Source: an uncultured Clostridia bacterium (lineage in GTDB: Bacteria > Bacillota > Clostridia > Oscillospirales > Ruminococcaceae). From it: 64,000 nucleotides of DNA. Both the position numbers and the translations under genes were made by a program. Below the pieces are notes generated by a model that saw nothing but the letters and a program-made list of their open reading frames with translations, had not been told where the DNA came from and did no database searches. This document shows positions 35,824-43,365 of this stretch, piece after piece (the first letter of the stretch is position 1; each line of letters starts with the position of its first letter). The DNA lies in the NCBI GenBank assembly GCA_947630555.1, contig CANRIA010000003.1, positions 39,668 through 103,667 of the forward strand, given 5' to 3'.

Positions 35824-36972
35824 TTACACGTTTTTGATATTATTCAGAATTTTTACCGCCCTTTCTTCCTCTCTCGGATACAAATGCGAGTAGGTGTCCC
35901 ACGTCATGCTTATCTTCGCGTGACCGAGCCGACGTGCGATCTCCTGTATGTTTATGCCCTCATTGGCGAGTAGGGAAGCGTGGCTGTGCCGAAAGTCATG
36001 CACCCTTATAACTTTAACGCCTGCCGTTTCTGCGCACCTCTGCAAGGTCTTCTGCACGCTGGTGTCTCTTATGCACCGTGCTCCGCCGCAGATGTACCAG
36101 CTCTCGGCAAAGCCGTCAATGGCGCTGCACCGCTCCTTGTGCTGCTCCAGCACCGCCATAAGCGGCAGCGGTATCTGTATCGTGCGTATGCTGCTCTTGT
36201 TCTTGGGCGGCGTGATGCGGTCGGCACCTTTAAGCTTCTGCGCCACGCTCTTGGTAATGCTTATTCTGCCGTCTTTTATGTCCGTCCATTGCAGGGCGTT
36301 AATTTCGCCCTTTCTCATGCCCGTGTAAAAGGCGATGTTAAAAAATACATAAAAATTCCATTTGTACAGCTCGCCCTTGGCTTCAGCCGCTTCTGCCTCG
36401 TTTTTGACGGCAGCTATAAAGCGCTTGAACTCGTCGGCGGTGTAGTACTGCATCTCTTTTGTGGCGGTGTTATCGAGCGGCGCTTTGAAGTTGCCAGCCT
36501 GCTCCAGCACGTTTCGCGACATATACTCCATTTTAACGGCATAATTTACCATGGCGTGAAACACCCCGTAGACGTTTCGCTTGGTGGTGATGCCGACGTT
36601 CAGCCCCTCCATGTACATCTTCCACTTTTGGACGGCGGCAACGTTAAACTTCGACAGCTTTGTACTGCCGCATTCGGGTATGATGTATCGCGCAATGATG
36701 CGCACGCTCTTGTCAAGAGTGGTCTCGCGCACCTCATATCGTTTCGCGTTGATATACTCGTCGTATAAGTCGCTGATTGTCATACTGGCAGCCGGCGTTT
36801 CTTTCTTGCGCTTGATGTCGTTGGTAAGCTGATATTCAAGCATTTTTGCCTCTTCAAGACCGTAAACAGTGCGGTCGGTCTGATGCGCCTTGCCGTAGTT
36901 GTCGGTGTAGTTTATACGCACACGGTAACGCTGCTTGCCATTCTTCTTTCCGTCCATTTTGTAAATTGGCAT
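35824..36972 (-). CDS. int: Phage tyrosine recombinase (integrase)
   Basis: A 382-residue protein with an N-terminal AP2-like arm-binding domain (YRVRINYTDNYGKAHQTDRTVYG), a SAM-like core-binding domain (about 65-165) and a catalytic domain. Catalytic residues are visible: first Arg in YTGMRKGEINAL (about 219), His-x-x-Arg in VHDFRHSHASLL (about 327), His in RRLGHAKI, and the nucleophile Tyr in MTWDTYSHLYP (about 360). It mediates site-specific integration at the adjacent tRNA-Ser. The start is ATG 36972 behind AGGAGGAATAATT; a longer frame to 36993 lacks a binding site and overlaps the divergent promoter. Confidence 0.94.
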   Translation of the reverse strand: MPIYKMDGKKNGKQRYRVRINYTDNYGKAHQTDRTVYGLEEAKMLEYQLTNDIKRKKETPAASMTISDLYDEYINAKRYEVRETTLDKSVRIIARYIIPECGSTKLSKFNVAAVQKWKMYMEGLNVGITTKRNVYGVFHAMVNYAVKMEYMSRNVLEQAGNFKAPLDNTATKEMQYYTADEFKRFIAAVKNEAEAAEAKGELYKWNFYVFFNIAFYTGMRKGEINALQWTDIKDGRISITKSVAQKLKGADRITPPKNKSSIRTIQIPLPLMAVLEQHKERCSAIDGFAESWYICGGARCIRDTSVQKTLQRCAETAGVKVIRVHDFRHSHASLLANEGINIQEIARRLGHAKISMTWDTYSHLYPREEERAVKILNNIKNV

Positions 36973-36986
36973 AATTATTCCTCCTA

Positions 36987-37015
36987 TTGACATTCAAAAA
37001 TTTTTATGTTACAAT
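36987..37015 (+). promoter_or_regulatory. Consensus promoter for a predicted small RNA, divergent to the integrase
   Basis: TTGACA (36987-36992), 17-base spacer, TACAAT (37010-37015). Overlaps the integrase start region. Directly after it lies an 8-bp inverted repeat, AAAGGGCA and TGCCCTTT, at 37017-37037 that spans the expected start of transcription and could be an operator. Confidence 0.65.
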
Positions 37016-37021
37016 AAAAGG

Positions 37022-37097
37022 GCAGAATTTGCCCTTTGTTGACATGGGGACATTCTCGTTTGCCGTTTCGGTGCTGCTACACCGGAGCGGCTTTTTT
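37022..37097 (+). ncRNA. Predicted prophage small RNA, about 75 nt
   Basis: A strong promoter is followed, about 45 bases later, by a textbook intrinsic terminator: GCCG-ttt-CGGTG (37062-37073), a six-base loop, CACCG-gag-CGGC (37080-37091), then six T. No ribosome binding site precedes the only ATG (37045), and the terminator falls inside that frame, so a non-coding RNA is more likely than a peptide. It lies between the integrase and the exonuclease-BRCT gene and is antisense to neither coding region. Function unknown; a role in lysogeny or integrase control is only a guess. Confidence 0.5.
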
Positions 37098-37099
37098 AT

Positions 37100-38524
37100 T
37101 TACACTAAAACTTCAAAAAAGTTATTTTCTTCCACAATATTTATCGGGCTGCCTGCTTCACGCAGCTCTATAGCCTTCTTGATTTTCGCGCCATAATTAC
37201 CTTGCTGCCATTCGGCGTTGCCGAGAGAGCCTACTATCAGATAATCAAGCTTGCCCGAAACAGCCGTCTTTATGACCGCGCCTTTCTGCCGCAGCTGTAC
37301 TTCTACATCACTGCGTGCCGCTCTGGCAAAGTTGCCTGTAAGACATACATTCTTACCTTCCACGTCTATTCTTTCGGGGACGTCACCAAAGGTCGGCTCT
37401 AAGACGTCTTTAAATATAGCCAGCATCTCGTCAAGTTCGCGCTGCTCAATAACTCCGTCTTCCAGAGCCGCCTCAACAGCCTGCTTGACCTTGTCAAAAG
37501 GATAGTTGCCGCACAGATCCTCGTTAATGGCAAGCCACTGGTTCAGACGGTACACCTCGTCGTCGGTCAGAACATTGTCCTCGGTGATCCGGCATAGCAA
37601 GCTCTGCAAGTCACGCAGAGCCTTTGTGCTTTCTGATACCCTAGGCTTGGAAGCACTTTCTGTCTTTCTTTTTTGCGATAATATTCTTGGCTCTCTGACG
37701 TCAAGCAATATATCATACAGCTTTTGCGTTGCCAGCGCATCAGACAGCGCACGGTGCTCCTCGCTGTTATCTATATCAAGCTCATCACAGAGGCATTCAA
37801 GTGTGTGATGCCTATATTGTGGGTAGCATCTCCGCGCCCACGACAGTGTATCAATGTACTTGTTGTTAAACGGCATATTCAGTTTTTCGCACGCAGCGGC
37901 GAGAAAAGAAAGGTCAAAACTTGCATTGTGCGCGACTATTATGTTGTCGCCGAGAAAGTCAAGAAACCTCGGCATTACCTCGTCTATGCTCGGCGCATCT
38001 TTTACCATATCGTTGGTTATATGCGTTAAGTTGGCTATAGCCCTACTTATCGGATAAGTGGGTTTAACAAGGCTCTGAAACGTCTCTTGCTTGTTGCCGA
38101 TGACTTTTACCGCGCCTATTTCTATGATCTCACATTCAGACGGTTTCAGACCTGTAGTTTCAAGGTCAACTACAACATAGTCGGCTTTACTGTCTGCGGC
38201 GGTCGGCTGCTCTTGCTTTGGCGGTGCAGCTTTGGCAATCGCTTGCTGCGCCGCTTTCTGCATTGATATTTCTTTCAAAAGCTCTTCCTTGCGTATAAGA
38301 GCCGCTCTGCATTCTTCCTCGCAAGCAGCCTTTTCGGCTCTCAGCCTGCTTATATCACTTTGCAGACCGGCAAGCTCGTTTTCTTCGGCAGTGGTATCTT
38401 TACTGTTTTTATCTATGACAAGATTTCTGATATATAGTACGATACCGAGCACTCCCGGAATTATCAGAAACCACAGTGCGAACAGTACACACAAGACTAT
38501 TACAGGGCATTTTTTGTTCTTCAT
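37100..38524 (-). CDS. Membrane-anchored DnaQ-type exonuclease with BRCT domain
   Basis: 474 residues. A hydrophobic helix at about 7-33 (VIVLCVLFALWFLIIPGVLG) is followed by a coiled coil (about 48-85), a DEDDh 3'-5' exonuclease domain (about 112-275: VVVDLETTGL, IVAHNASFDLSFL, EEHRALSDALAT), a helical acidic region (about 300-375) and a C-terminal BRCT domain (about 385-470, VEGKNVCLTGNF, DYLIVGS). All exonuclease carboxylates and the histidine are present. The membrane anchor is unusual for this enzyme class. It sits between the repressor and integrase on the lysogeny strand, the usual place of prophage accessory genes, so it may alter host DNA or RNA handling or exclude other phages. Confidence 0.83.
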   Translation of the reverse strand: MKNKKCPVIVLCVLFALWFLIIPGVLGIVLYIRNLVIDKNSKDTTAEENELAGLQSDISRLRAEKAACEEECRAALIRKEELLKEISMQKAAQQAIAKAAPPKQEQPTAADSKADYVVVDLETTGLKPSECEIIEIGAVKVIGNKQETFQSLVKPTYPISRAIANLTHITNDMVKDAPSIDEVMPRFLDFLGDNIIVAHNASFDLSFLAAACEKLNMPFNNKYIDTLSWARRCYPQYRHHTLECLCDELDIDNSEEHRALSDALATQKLYDILLDVREPRILSQKRKTESASKPRVSESTKALRDLQSLLCRITEDNVLTDDEVYRLNQWLAINEDLCGNYPFDKVKQAVEAALEDGVIEQRELDEMLAIFKDVLEPTFGDVPERIDVEGKNVCLTGNFARAARSDVEVQLRQKGAVIKTAVSGKLDYLIVGSLGNAEWQQGNYGAKIKKAIELREAGSPINIVEENNFFEVLV

Positions 38525-38538
38525 GGTGTTGTCCCCCC

Positions 38539-39168
38539 TTATAAAGCGCTCATAAAATACACGGCTTTGCCGAGTATTCTTACGCTGTCAAGTTCTTCGT
38601 TGATATAGATCAGCGGTTCGTATGCAGGGTTTTCAGGATTAAGCACCAGCTTGTTTTTATCGGGGTAGTAATACACACGTTTAAGTGTAGCCTCATTATC
38701 TATTATTACTGCCGCGATCTCGCCGTTCTGCACGAGCGGCATTTGTTTGATAAACACTATATCGCCGTTATTTATACGCGCGTTCACCATGCTGTCTCCT
38801 TTTGCCGTTAAACAAAAGTCGGCATCTATATCCATATCAGCCATGACATAATGCTCTTTGTTCTCATCTGCCCATATAGGCTCACCGCAGGCTATCTCGC
38901 CTAGCAGCGGTATCTTTTTTAGCTGTATCGGGTGGATATTATCATATTTATTAAAAAGACTGCCCTCGCTGTCTTCCCAGCCCATTAAATAAGCAGGCGT
39001 GGTATCAAGTATTTCTGACAGCTGCACTATCATCGAGCGCGGTATATCTCTGCCGTTTTCGATGTGCGCAACAGATGATTTTGACTTGTATCCCAGCTTT
39101 TCGGCAAGCGCCTCTTGTGTAAGACCCTTTTTGAGCCTTAATTCTTTAACTCTATCTCCTATAGTCAT
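38539..39168 (-). CDS. Phage repressor, CI/LexA-like with S24 autoprotease
   Basis: 209 residues: N-terminal Xre-type helix-turn-helix (about 5-60, KKGLTQEALAEKLGYKSKSSVAHIENG) and C-terminal S24 peptidase domain. The autocleavage site is the Cys-Gly pair in GEIACGEPI (about 92), the nucleophile Ser is in AKGDSMVNARI (about 124) and the general-base Lys in EATLKRVYY (about 163). It is expected to hold the prophage silent and to cleave itself in response to RecA during the SOS reaction. Strong GGAGGTG site before ATG. Its own promoter overlaps one of the 18-bp operators, so it is probably autoregulated. Confidence 0.92.
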   Translation of the reverse strand: MTIGDRVKELRLKKGLTQEALAEKLGYKSKSSVAHIENGRDIPRSMIVQLSEILDTTPAYLMGWEDSEGSLFNKYDNIHPIQLKKIPLLGEIACGEPIWADENKEHYVMADMDIDADFCLTAKGDSMVNARINNGDIVFIKQMPLVQNGEIAAVIIDNEATLKRVYYYPDKNKLVLNPENPAYEPLIYINEELDSVRILGKAVYFMSAL

Positions 39169-39187
39169 AAGTACACCTCCGATTTAT

Positions 39188-39216
39188 ATTATACGTCAGA
39201 ATTACAAATCTGTCAA
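39188..39216 (-). promoter_or_regulatory. Repressor promoter
   Basis: On the minus strand TTGACA (39216-39211), 17-base spacer, TATAAT (39193-39188). The -35 box is part of the operator at 39200-39217, and the leader is very short (about 12 bases). Confidence 0.8.
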
Positions 39217-39354
39217 CTAAAAATTACACACGCAAATAAAAGTTGACATTTTAGACAACGAAGCGGCTGAAAATTTGTTTATTATGCCAACGCTTAAAAG
39301 GTTGACAAATCTGTAAACACAGGTTATAATTAAGGTAGTGACAAATTCGTCAAC
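39200..39354. promoter_or_regulatory. Switch region: four 18-bp repressor operators
   Basis: Four copies of a palindromic site close to GTTGACAAATCTGTCAAC: 39200-39217, 39242-39259, 39301-39318 and 39337-39354. The first covers the -35 of the repressor promoter, the third the -35 of the rightward early promoter, and the fourth the early transcript start. The second lies in the middle. This layout is typical of a phage CI/Cro switch. Confidence 0.8.
39302..39330 (+). promoter_or_regulatory. Early lytic promoter
   Basis: TTGACA (39302-39307), 17-base spacer, TATAAT (39325-39330). The -35 box is embedded in an operator, and a second operator covers the start site, so the repressor should block it. 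Confidence 0.82.
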
Positions 39355-39373
39355 ATCAACAGGAGGTGGAACA

Positions 39374-39598
39374 ATGAATTTGGAGTATCTTAACGACCGT
39401 ATAAAGCTCAGCAGAATACCGGTGTCGGCAATTGCAGAACAGATCGGGCTTTCTCGTCAATCTTTGTATCAGAAAATGAAAGGCAAGCGCGAGTTCAAGT
39501 CTTCGGAAGTAAACAAGATATGCGCGGTGCTCAGACTGACGAACGAAGAAAAAATGCTCGTTTTTTTTGCAGATACGGTTGACAAATCAGTCAACTAG
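39374..39598 (+). CDS. Small helix-turn-helix protein, Cro-like
   Basis: A 74-residue protein with a clear helix-turn-helix (IPVSAIAEQIGLSRQSLYQKMKG) occupying residues about 12-40. It is the first gene of the early rightward transcript and is divergent from the repressor, so it takes the Cro position. Start is ATG 39374 behind AGGAGGTG; a longer GTG frame from 39338 overlaps an operator and is unlikely. Its last codons (VDKSVN) and stop coincide with a fifth copy of the operator. Confidence 0.82.
   Translation: MNLEYLNDRIKLSRIPVSAIAEQIGLSRQSLYQKMKGKREFKSSEVNKICAVLRLTNEEKMLVFFADTVDKSVN
39578..39595. promoter_or_regulatory. Fifth, distal copy of the repressor operator
   Basis: GTTGACAAATCAGTCAAC, the best symmetrical copy of the 18-bp site, lies inside the end of the Cro-like gene, 224 bases beyond the nearest upstream operator. 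It could support looping or act as a roadblock. Confidence 0.7.
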
Positions 39599-39649
39599 TA
39601 ACAATGAGAATACCATGTCAACAAATTTTTTTGAAAGAGGGTAAAGCAG

Positions 39650-39808
39650 ATGTATACAGTATACGATTTTTATGAGAGTCAATTCGGCGAGGCTGTCTAT
39701 GCTACTGCAAGACGTGAAGATGCACAAAAATTCTGCAAGGAGTATGCGGAGCAGACGGACGGCGAGTGCTGGCTGGAAATAAGGGAGGGGCAATCAAATG
39801 AAGAATAA
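39650..39808 (+). CDS. Small phage protein, 52 aa
   Basis: A short frame starts at ATG 39650 behind AGAGGG and ends at TAA 39806-39808, overlapping the next gene by 11 bases. The product (MYTVYDFYESQFGEAVYATA, then RREDAQKFCKEYAEQ) is acidic and soluble with no recognised domain. The tight packing with neighbours and a ribosome binding site support it being real. Confidence 0.6.
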   Translation: MYTVYDFYESQFGEAVYATARREDAQKFCKEYAEQTDGECWLEIREGQSNEE

Positions 39809-40100
39809 GCGAAGAAACCCGGATATAGAAACGGCTCTGCGGCTGTACTATTCGTCGCCGGAGCTTGGAACGAGCGATATCAAGGAGCTCTTCGGCGTGG
39901 GTGAAACGGTCGCTCAGCGCATGAAAAACGAGGTCAAAAGGGTAATGGCAGACCAGAATATAAAGGCGTTTCTGCCGCACTCTATCAACACACGGGTCGC
40001 GTATGAGGTTTGGAGAATTGACGTTGATGACTACGAAAGGCGGCTGAAAAAGCTGCGTGAGCTTGAAAGGAGTGGCGTTAATGTTAAAGGTACTGTATAG
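39798..40100 (+). CDS. Small basic phage protein, likely DNA-binding
   Basis: 100 residues, rich in Arg, Lys and Glu, with a predicted helix-turn-helix-like stretch (LGTSDIKELFGVGETVAQRMKN, about 23-45). No catalytic motif. It overlaps both neighbours by a few bases and sits early in the lytic transcript, so a regulatory or DNA-binding role is likely. Precise function unknown. Preceded by GGGAGGGG at the proper distance. Confidence 0.6.
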   Translation: MKNKRRNPDIETALRLYYSSPELGTSDIKELFGVGETVAQRMKNEVKRVMADQNIKAFLPHSINTRVAYEVWRIDVDDYERRLKKLRELERSGVNVKGTV

Positions 40101-40314
40101 CGCGTTGTGCTTCCTCGGCGTTATTCTGGCGCTGACGGAACTTAAAGTGTACGGCACACTGTCGGGGCGGTCAGTCGGCGTGATGATCACGGTGCTAGTG
40201 CTGTGGTTTATTGACGTCATGAGACCGCCGAAAAAAGCAAAGAAAGAGCCTGCACCGCGCATAAAGGTAAGCAACATTTCTTTTGAAATCAAAGGAAAAG
40301 GGTGGGAGAAATAA
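40081..40314 (+). CDS. Small phage membrane protein, 77 aa
   Basis: Two hydrophobic helices (LKVLYSALCFLGVILALTEL and SVGVMITVLVLWFIDVM) are followed by a basic, proline-containing cytosolic tail. The start ATG 40081 has AAGGAG upstream and overlaps the preceding gene by 20 bases. No recognised family; small early membrane proteins are common in Firmicutes phages. Confidence 0.6.
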   Translation: MLKVLYSALCFLGVILALTELKVYGTLSGRSVGVMITVLVLWFIDVMRPPKKAKKEPAPRIKVSNISFEIKGKGWEK

Positions 40315-40514
40315 TGACTTTGAGAGAAAGACTTATAATATCAGCGTACACGGGCGTGATCATGTGTGATTTCGATATATTCCACAAATACATCACGGAA
40401 GTGCTTGACCGCCCTGTATTTACACCTGAGTTTGCTAATCCTGATGTTTTAGAAGAGCTCAAAGAAAAAGTTAAGCCCGAGTTTTTGAAACTGTGTGGGA
40501 ATGAGGACGAGTAA
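40314..40514 (+). CDS. Small conserved phage protein, 66 aa
   Basis: Begins MTLRERLIISAYTGVIMCDF, a sequence style I recognise from small early genes of many Clostridia phages, with function unknown. The start at 40314 overlaps the previous stop (TAATG) and has GGGAG upstream. It is coupled by another TAATG overlap to the methyltransferase gene. Confidence 0.65.
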   Translation: MTLRERLIISAYTGVIMCDFDIFHKYITEVLDRPVFTPEFANPDVLEELKEKVKPEFLKLCGNEDE

Positions 40515-42049
40515 TGAAAGAACTAATAGTTGATAACTTTGCAGGCGGCGGTGGAGCTTCCACGGGCATATCTATGGCAACGGGTAGAAGCGTTGATATA
40601 GCTATCAACCATGACCCTGATGCAATAGCGATGCACAAGGCTAACCACCCGACCACAAAGCATTACTGCGAGAACGTCTGGGACGTTGACCCGAAAGAAG
40701 CTTGCGGTGATAAGCCGGTAGCTCTGGCGTGGTTTTCGCCGGACTGTACGCATTTTTCTCGCGCCAAAGGCGGCAAGCCAGTGGACAAAAATATACGAGG
40801 TCTTGCATGGGTAACTCTGCGTTGGGCATATATGGTACGACCGAGAGTTATAATGCTCGAAAACGTGCCCGAAATACGCACATGGGGTCCGCTGGGCGCG
40901 AATAATAGACCTATCAAAGAGCGAATGGGTGAAACGTTTAATGGCTTTATACAAGCTCTTACAAGCGGCATACAAAAAACTCACCCTGCGTTCGGCGAGA
41001 TGTGTTCTACGCTCGGCATTGACCAAAGTTCCGATATGGCGCAGGCACTTGAAAGGGGTCTCGGCTATGATGTCGAGTATCGAATACTTAGATCATGTGA
41101 CTACGGTGCGCCGACCACGCGAACACGCTTCTACCTTATAGCACGCTGCGATGGCAGAAAGATAGTGTGGGCAGAGCCGACACACGCCCCGAAAGACAGC
41201 AAAGCAGTAAAGAACGGTGAGAAGCTGCCGTACAGAACAGCAGCTGAATGTATTGACTGGTCTATACCTTGCAAAAGCATATTCGAGCGAGAAAAGCCAC
41301 TTGCAGAAAACACGCTGCGGCGGATCGCGAAAGGTATACAGAAATTCGTTATCGAAAATCCCGAACCTTATATTATTTCGGACGATAACGACGGTGATAT
41401 GGTCGCACCTATGCTGATACAGTATCATAGTGAGCAGAACGACAGCGAGGTGCGCGGTCAGAAACTGTCAGAGCCTATAATGACGGTGGACACCAACCCT
41501 CGGTATGCTCTATCCTGTGCCTACATAATGAAAAACTATGCAGGCGGATATACGGGGTCAGGCAGTGCAGCCGACAAACCTTTGGACACCGTGACGGCGG
41601 TAGATCATAACAGCCTTGTAACTACGCACATAATGACTATGCGCCGTAATATGGTCGGGCAGAAAGTTGACGAGCCGCTGTCTACGATATCATGCAGCGG
41701 AGCGCATCACGCAGAGGTGCAGGCATTTTTGGTCAAGTATTTTTCCACAGGCACAGCTAAGTCGGTAAATGAGCCGCTTGACACCATAACGACCAAAGAC
41801 CGCTTTGCGGTGGTGACGATACACGGCGAGGACTATATAATCACCAACATAAAAATGCGTATGCTGCAACCGAGAGAGCTGTTCAATGCGCAGGGCTTTC
41901 CTGCGGACTACATCATTGACAAAGACGACAAAGGCAAGCCTTATCCTAAGTCAAAGCAGGTCGCGCGCTGCGGAAACGCCGTAACGCCGCCCGTACCTGC
42001 TGCACTGGTAAGGGCTAATCTGCCGGAGATGTGCGAAGAAAAGTGGTGA
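40514..42049 (+). CDS. DNA (cytosine-5-)-methyltransferase
   Basis: A 511-residue C5-MTase. Motif I is VDNFAGGGGASTGI (SAM binding), motif IV is AWFSPDCTHFSRAKGG with the catalytic cysteine after Asp rather than the usual Pro-Cys-Gln, motif VI is IMLENVPEI, motif VIII is DYGAPTTRTRFYLIA, and motif X near the end is QVARCGNAVTPPVPAAL. The variable target-recognition region lies between about residues 260 and 440 and contains three related repeats (for example EPIMTVDTNPRYAL, KPLDTVTAVDHNSL, EPLDTITTKDRFAV). No restriction enzyme is linked, so it is an orphan methylase that may protect phage DNA. Confidence 0.92.
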   Translation: MKELIVDNFAGGGGASTGISMATGRSVDIAINHDPDAIAMHKANHPTTKHYCENVWDVDPKEACGDKPVALAWFSPDCTHFSRAKGGKPVDKNIRGLAWVTLRWAYMVRPRVIMLENVPEIRTWGPLGANNRPIKERMGETFNGFIQALTSGIQKTHPAFGEMCSTLGIDQSSDMAQALERGLGYDVEYRILRSCDYGAPTTRTRFYLIARCDGRKIVWAEPTHAPKDSKAVKNGEKLPYRTAAECIDWSIPCKSIFEREKPLAENTLRRIAKGIQKFVIENPEPYIISDDNDGDMVAPMLIQYHSEQNDSEVRGQKLSEPIMTVDTNPRYALSCAYIMKNYAGGYTGSGSAADKPLDTVTAVDHNSLVTTHIMTMRRNMVGQKVDEPLSTISCSGAHHAEVQAFLVKYFSTGTAKSVNEPLDTITTKDRFAVVTIHGEDYIITNIKMRMLQPRELFNAQGFPADYIIDKDDKGKPYPKSKQVARCGNAVTPPVPAALVRANLPEMCEEKW

Positions 42050-42099
42050 GAACAAATAAAAAAGATACTAAAAACTAATTTGTAAAGGAGAATGTAAAA

Positions 42100-43365
42100 A
42101 TGTCAACAAAGATAACCACGCTTGAAATCGAGAACGTCAAGCGCATTAAGGCGGTGCAGCTCACGCCGGCAAAAAACGGGCTGACAGTGATAGGCGGCAA
42201 GAACTCACAGGGAAAGTCGTCGGTGCTTGATGCTATAAGCTGGGCGCTGGGCGGCGATAACTTCAAGCCTTCCAACCCCAAGCGTGACGGCGCTTATGCA
42301 GAGCCGTATATGCGGCTGACACTCGATAACGGCATAGTCGTTGAGCGTTCAGGCAAGAACAGCAGCTTAAAGGTCATAGACCCGAGCGGCAACAAGGGCG
42401 GTCAGAACCTGCTCAACAGCTTCGTGGAAAAGCTCGCGCTGAACCTGCCGAAGTTTCTCGGTCAGACAAACAAGGAAAAGGCTGAAACGCTGCTGAAGAT
42501 CATAGGCGTAGGAGATAAGCTGTATCAGCTTGAAGTCGAGGAAAAGAGCTTGTACGACCAGCGCACGGTAGTCGGCAGAATTGCTGACCAAAAGAAAAAG
42601 TACGCCAAAGAAATGCCGGTGTACGCAGGTATGCCGCTAGAGCCTATATCGGCATCAGAACTCATACTTAGACAGCAGCAGATACTTGCCAAGAACGGCG
42701 AGAACCAACGGCTGAGGGAGCAGAAACAGGAGATAGAACAGCGGTTGAAGCAGGCACAGACCGAGATGCTGAAGCTGAAGCAGGAGATCTCTCGCCTTGA
42801 AAACGAGTATGTGACCGCCAACAAAACGGTGGCTGCTCTTAAAGATGAGAGCACCGCCGAGATAGAAAAGAGCCTTGCAGACATTGAGGAAACAAACAAA
42901 AAGATATATGCCAACCTCGAAAGAGAAAAGGCAGAAATCGATGCCGAAAAATACAGCAAGCAGTATGACGAACTTACTGCCGACATTGAGGGCACAAGGG
43001 CTGCAAAGCGCAGGCTGCTTGACAACGCGAATATGCCTCTAGAGGGACTGACAGTCGAAGAGGGAGAGCTTGTATACAAGGGGCAGAAGTGGGACTGCAT
43101 GAGCGGATCGGAGCAGCTTATTGTGGCGACATCTATCGTGCGCAAGCTCAACCCTAAATGCGGCTTTGTATTGCTGGACAAGCTTGAGCAGCTCGACACC
43201 GATACGCTGCAAAGCTTCGGCGAGTGGCTGAGCGGCGAGGGCTTACAGGCTATAGCTACAAGGGTATCGACCGGCGACGAGTGCAGCATTATCATTGAGG
43301 ACGGCACATCATACGTCAATGGCGGAAATACAGAAATAAAAACATGGAAGGAAGGTACATTCTGA
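42100..43365 (+). CDS. SMC/RecN-like ATPase, phage recombination module
   Basis: 421 residues. N-terminal ABC-type P-loop in VIGGKNSQGKSSVLDAISWAL (about 30-50), long coiled coil (about 185-305; LRLREQ, LKQEISRLENEY), an ABC signature-like MSGSEQLIVATSIV (about 335) and Walker B CGFVLLDKLEQLD (about 355). Related to phage AAA ATPases that accompany single-strand annealing proteins and nucleases. Probably acts on DNA ends in recombination-dependent replication. AAGGAG precedes ATG; the stop overlaps the next start (TGATG). Confidence 0.82.
   Translation: MSTKITTLEIENVKRIKAVQLTPAKNGLTVIGGKNSQGKSSVLDAISWALGGDNFKPSNPKRDGAYAEPYMRLTLDNGIVVERSGKNSSLKVIDPSGNKGGQNLLNSFVEKLALNLPKFLGQTNKEKAETLLKIIGVGDKLYQLEVEEKSLYDQRTVVGRIADQKKKYAKEMPVYAGMPLEPISASELILRQQQILAKNGENQRLREQKQEIEQRLKQAQTEMLKLKQEISRLENEYVTANKTVAALKDESTAEIEKSLADIEETNKKIYANLEREKAEIDAEKYSKQYDELTADIEGTRAAKRRLLDNANMPLEGLTVEEGELVYKGQKWDCMSGSEQLIVATSIVRKLNPKCGFVLLDKLEQLDTDTLQSFGEWLSGEGLQAIATRVSTGDECSIIIEDGTSYVNGGNTEIKTWKEGTF

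Noticed and set aside
35980..36768. 262-codon plus-strand frame opposite the integrase
   Set aside because: The integrase on the other strand carries all catalytic motifs; this frame has no recognised feature.
36987..37196. Plus-strand frame of 69 codons starting in the integrase leader
   Set aside because: Its start lies on the -35 box, it contains the terminator hairpin, and it runs into the end of the exonuclease gene; a small RNA explains the signals better.
42525..43319. 264-codon minus-strand frame opposite the SMC-like ATPase
   Set aside because: Serine-rich antisense shadow of a coiled-coil gene; the plus-strand gene has Walker motifs and proper signals.
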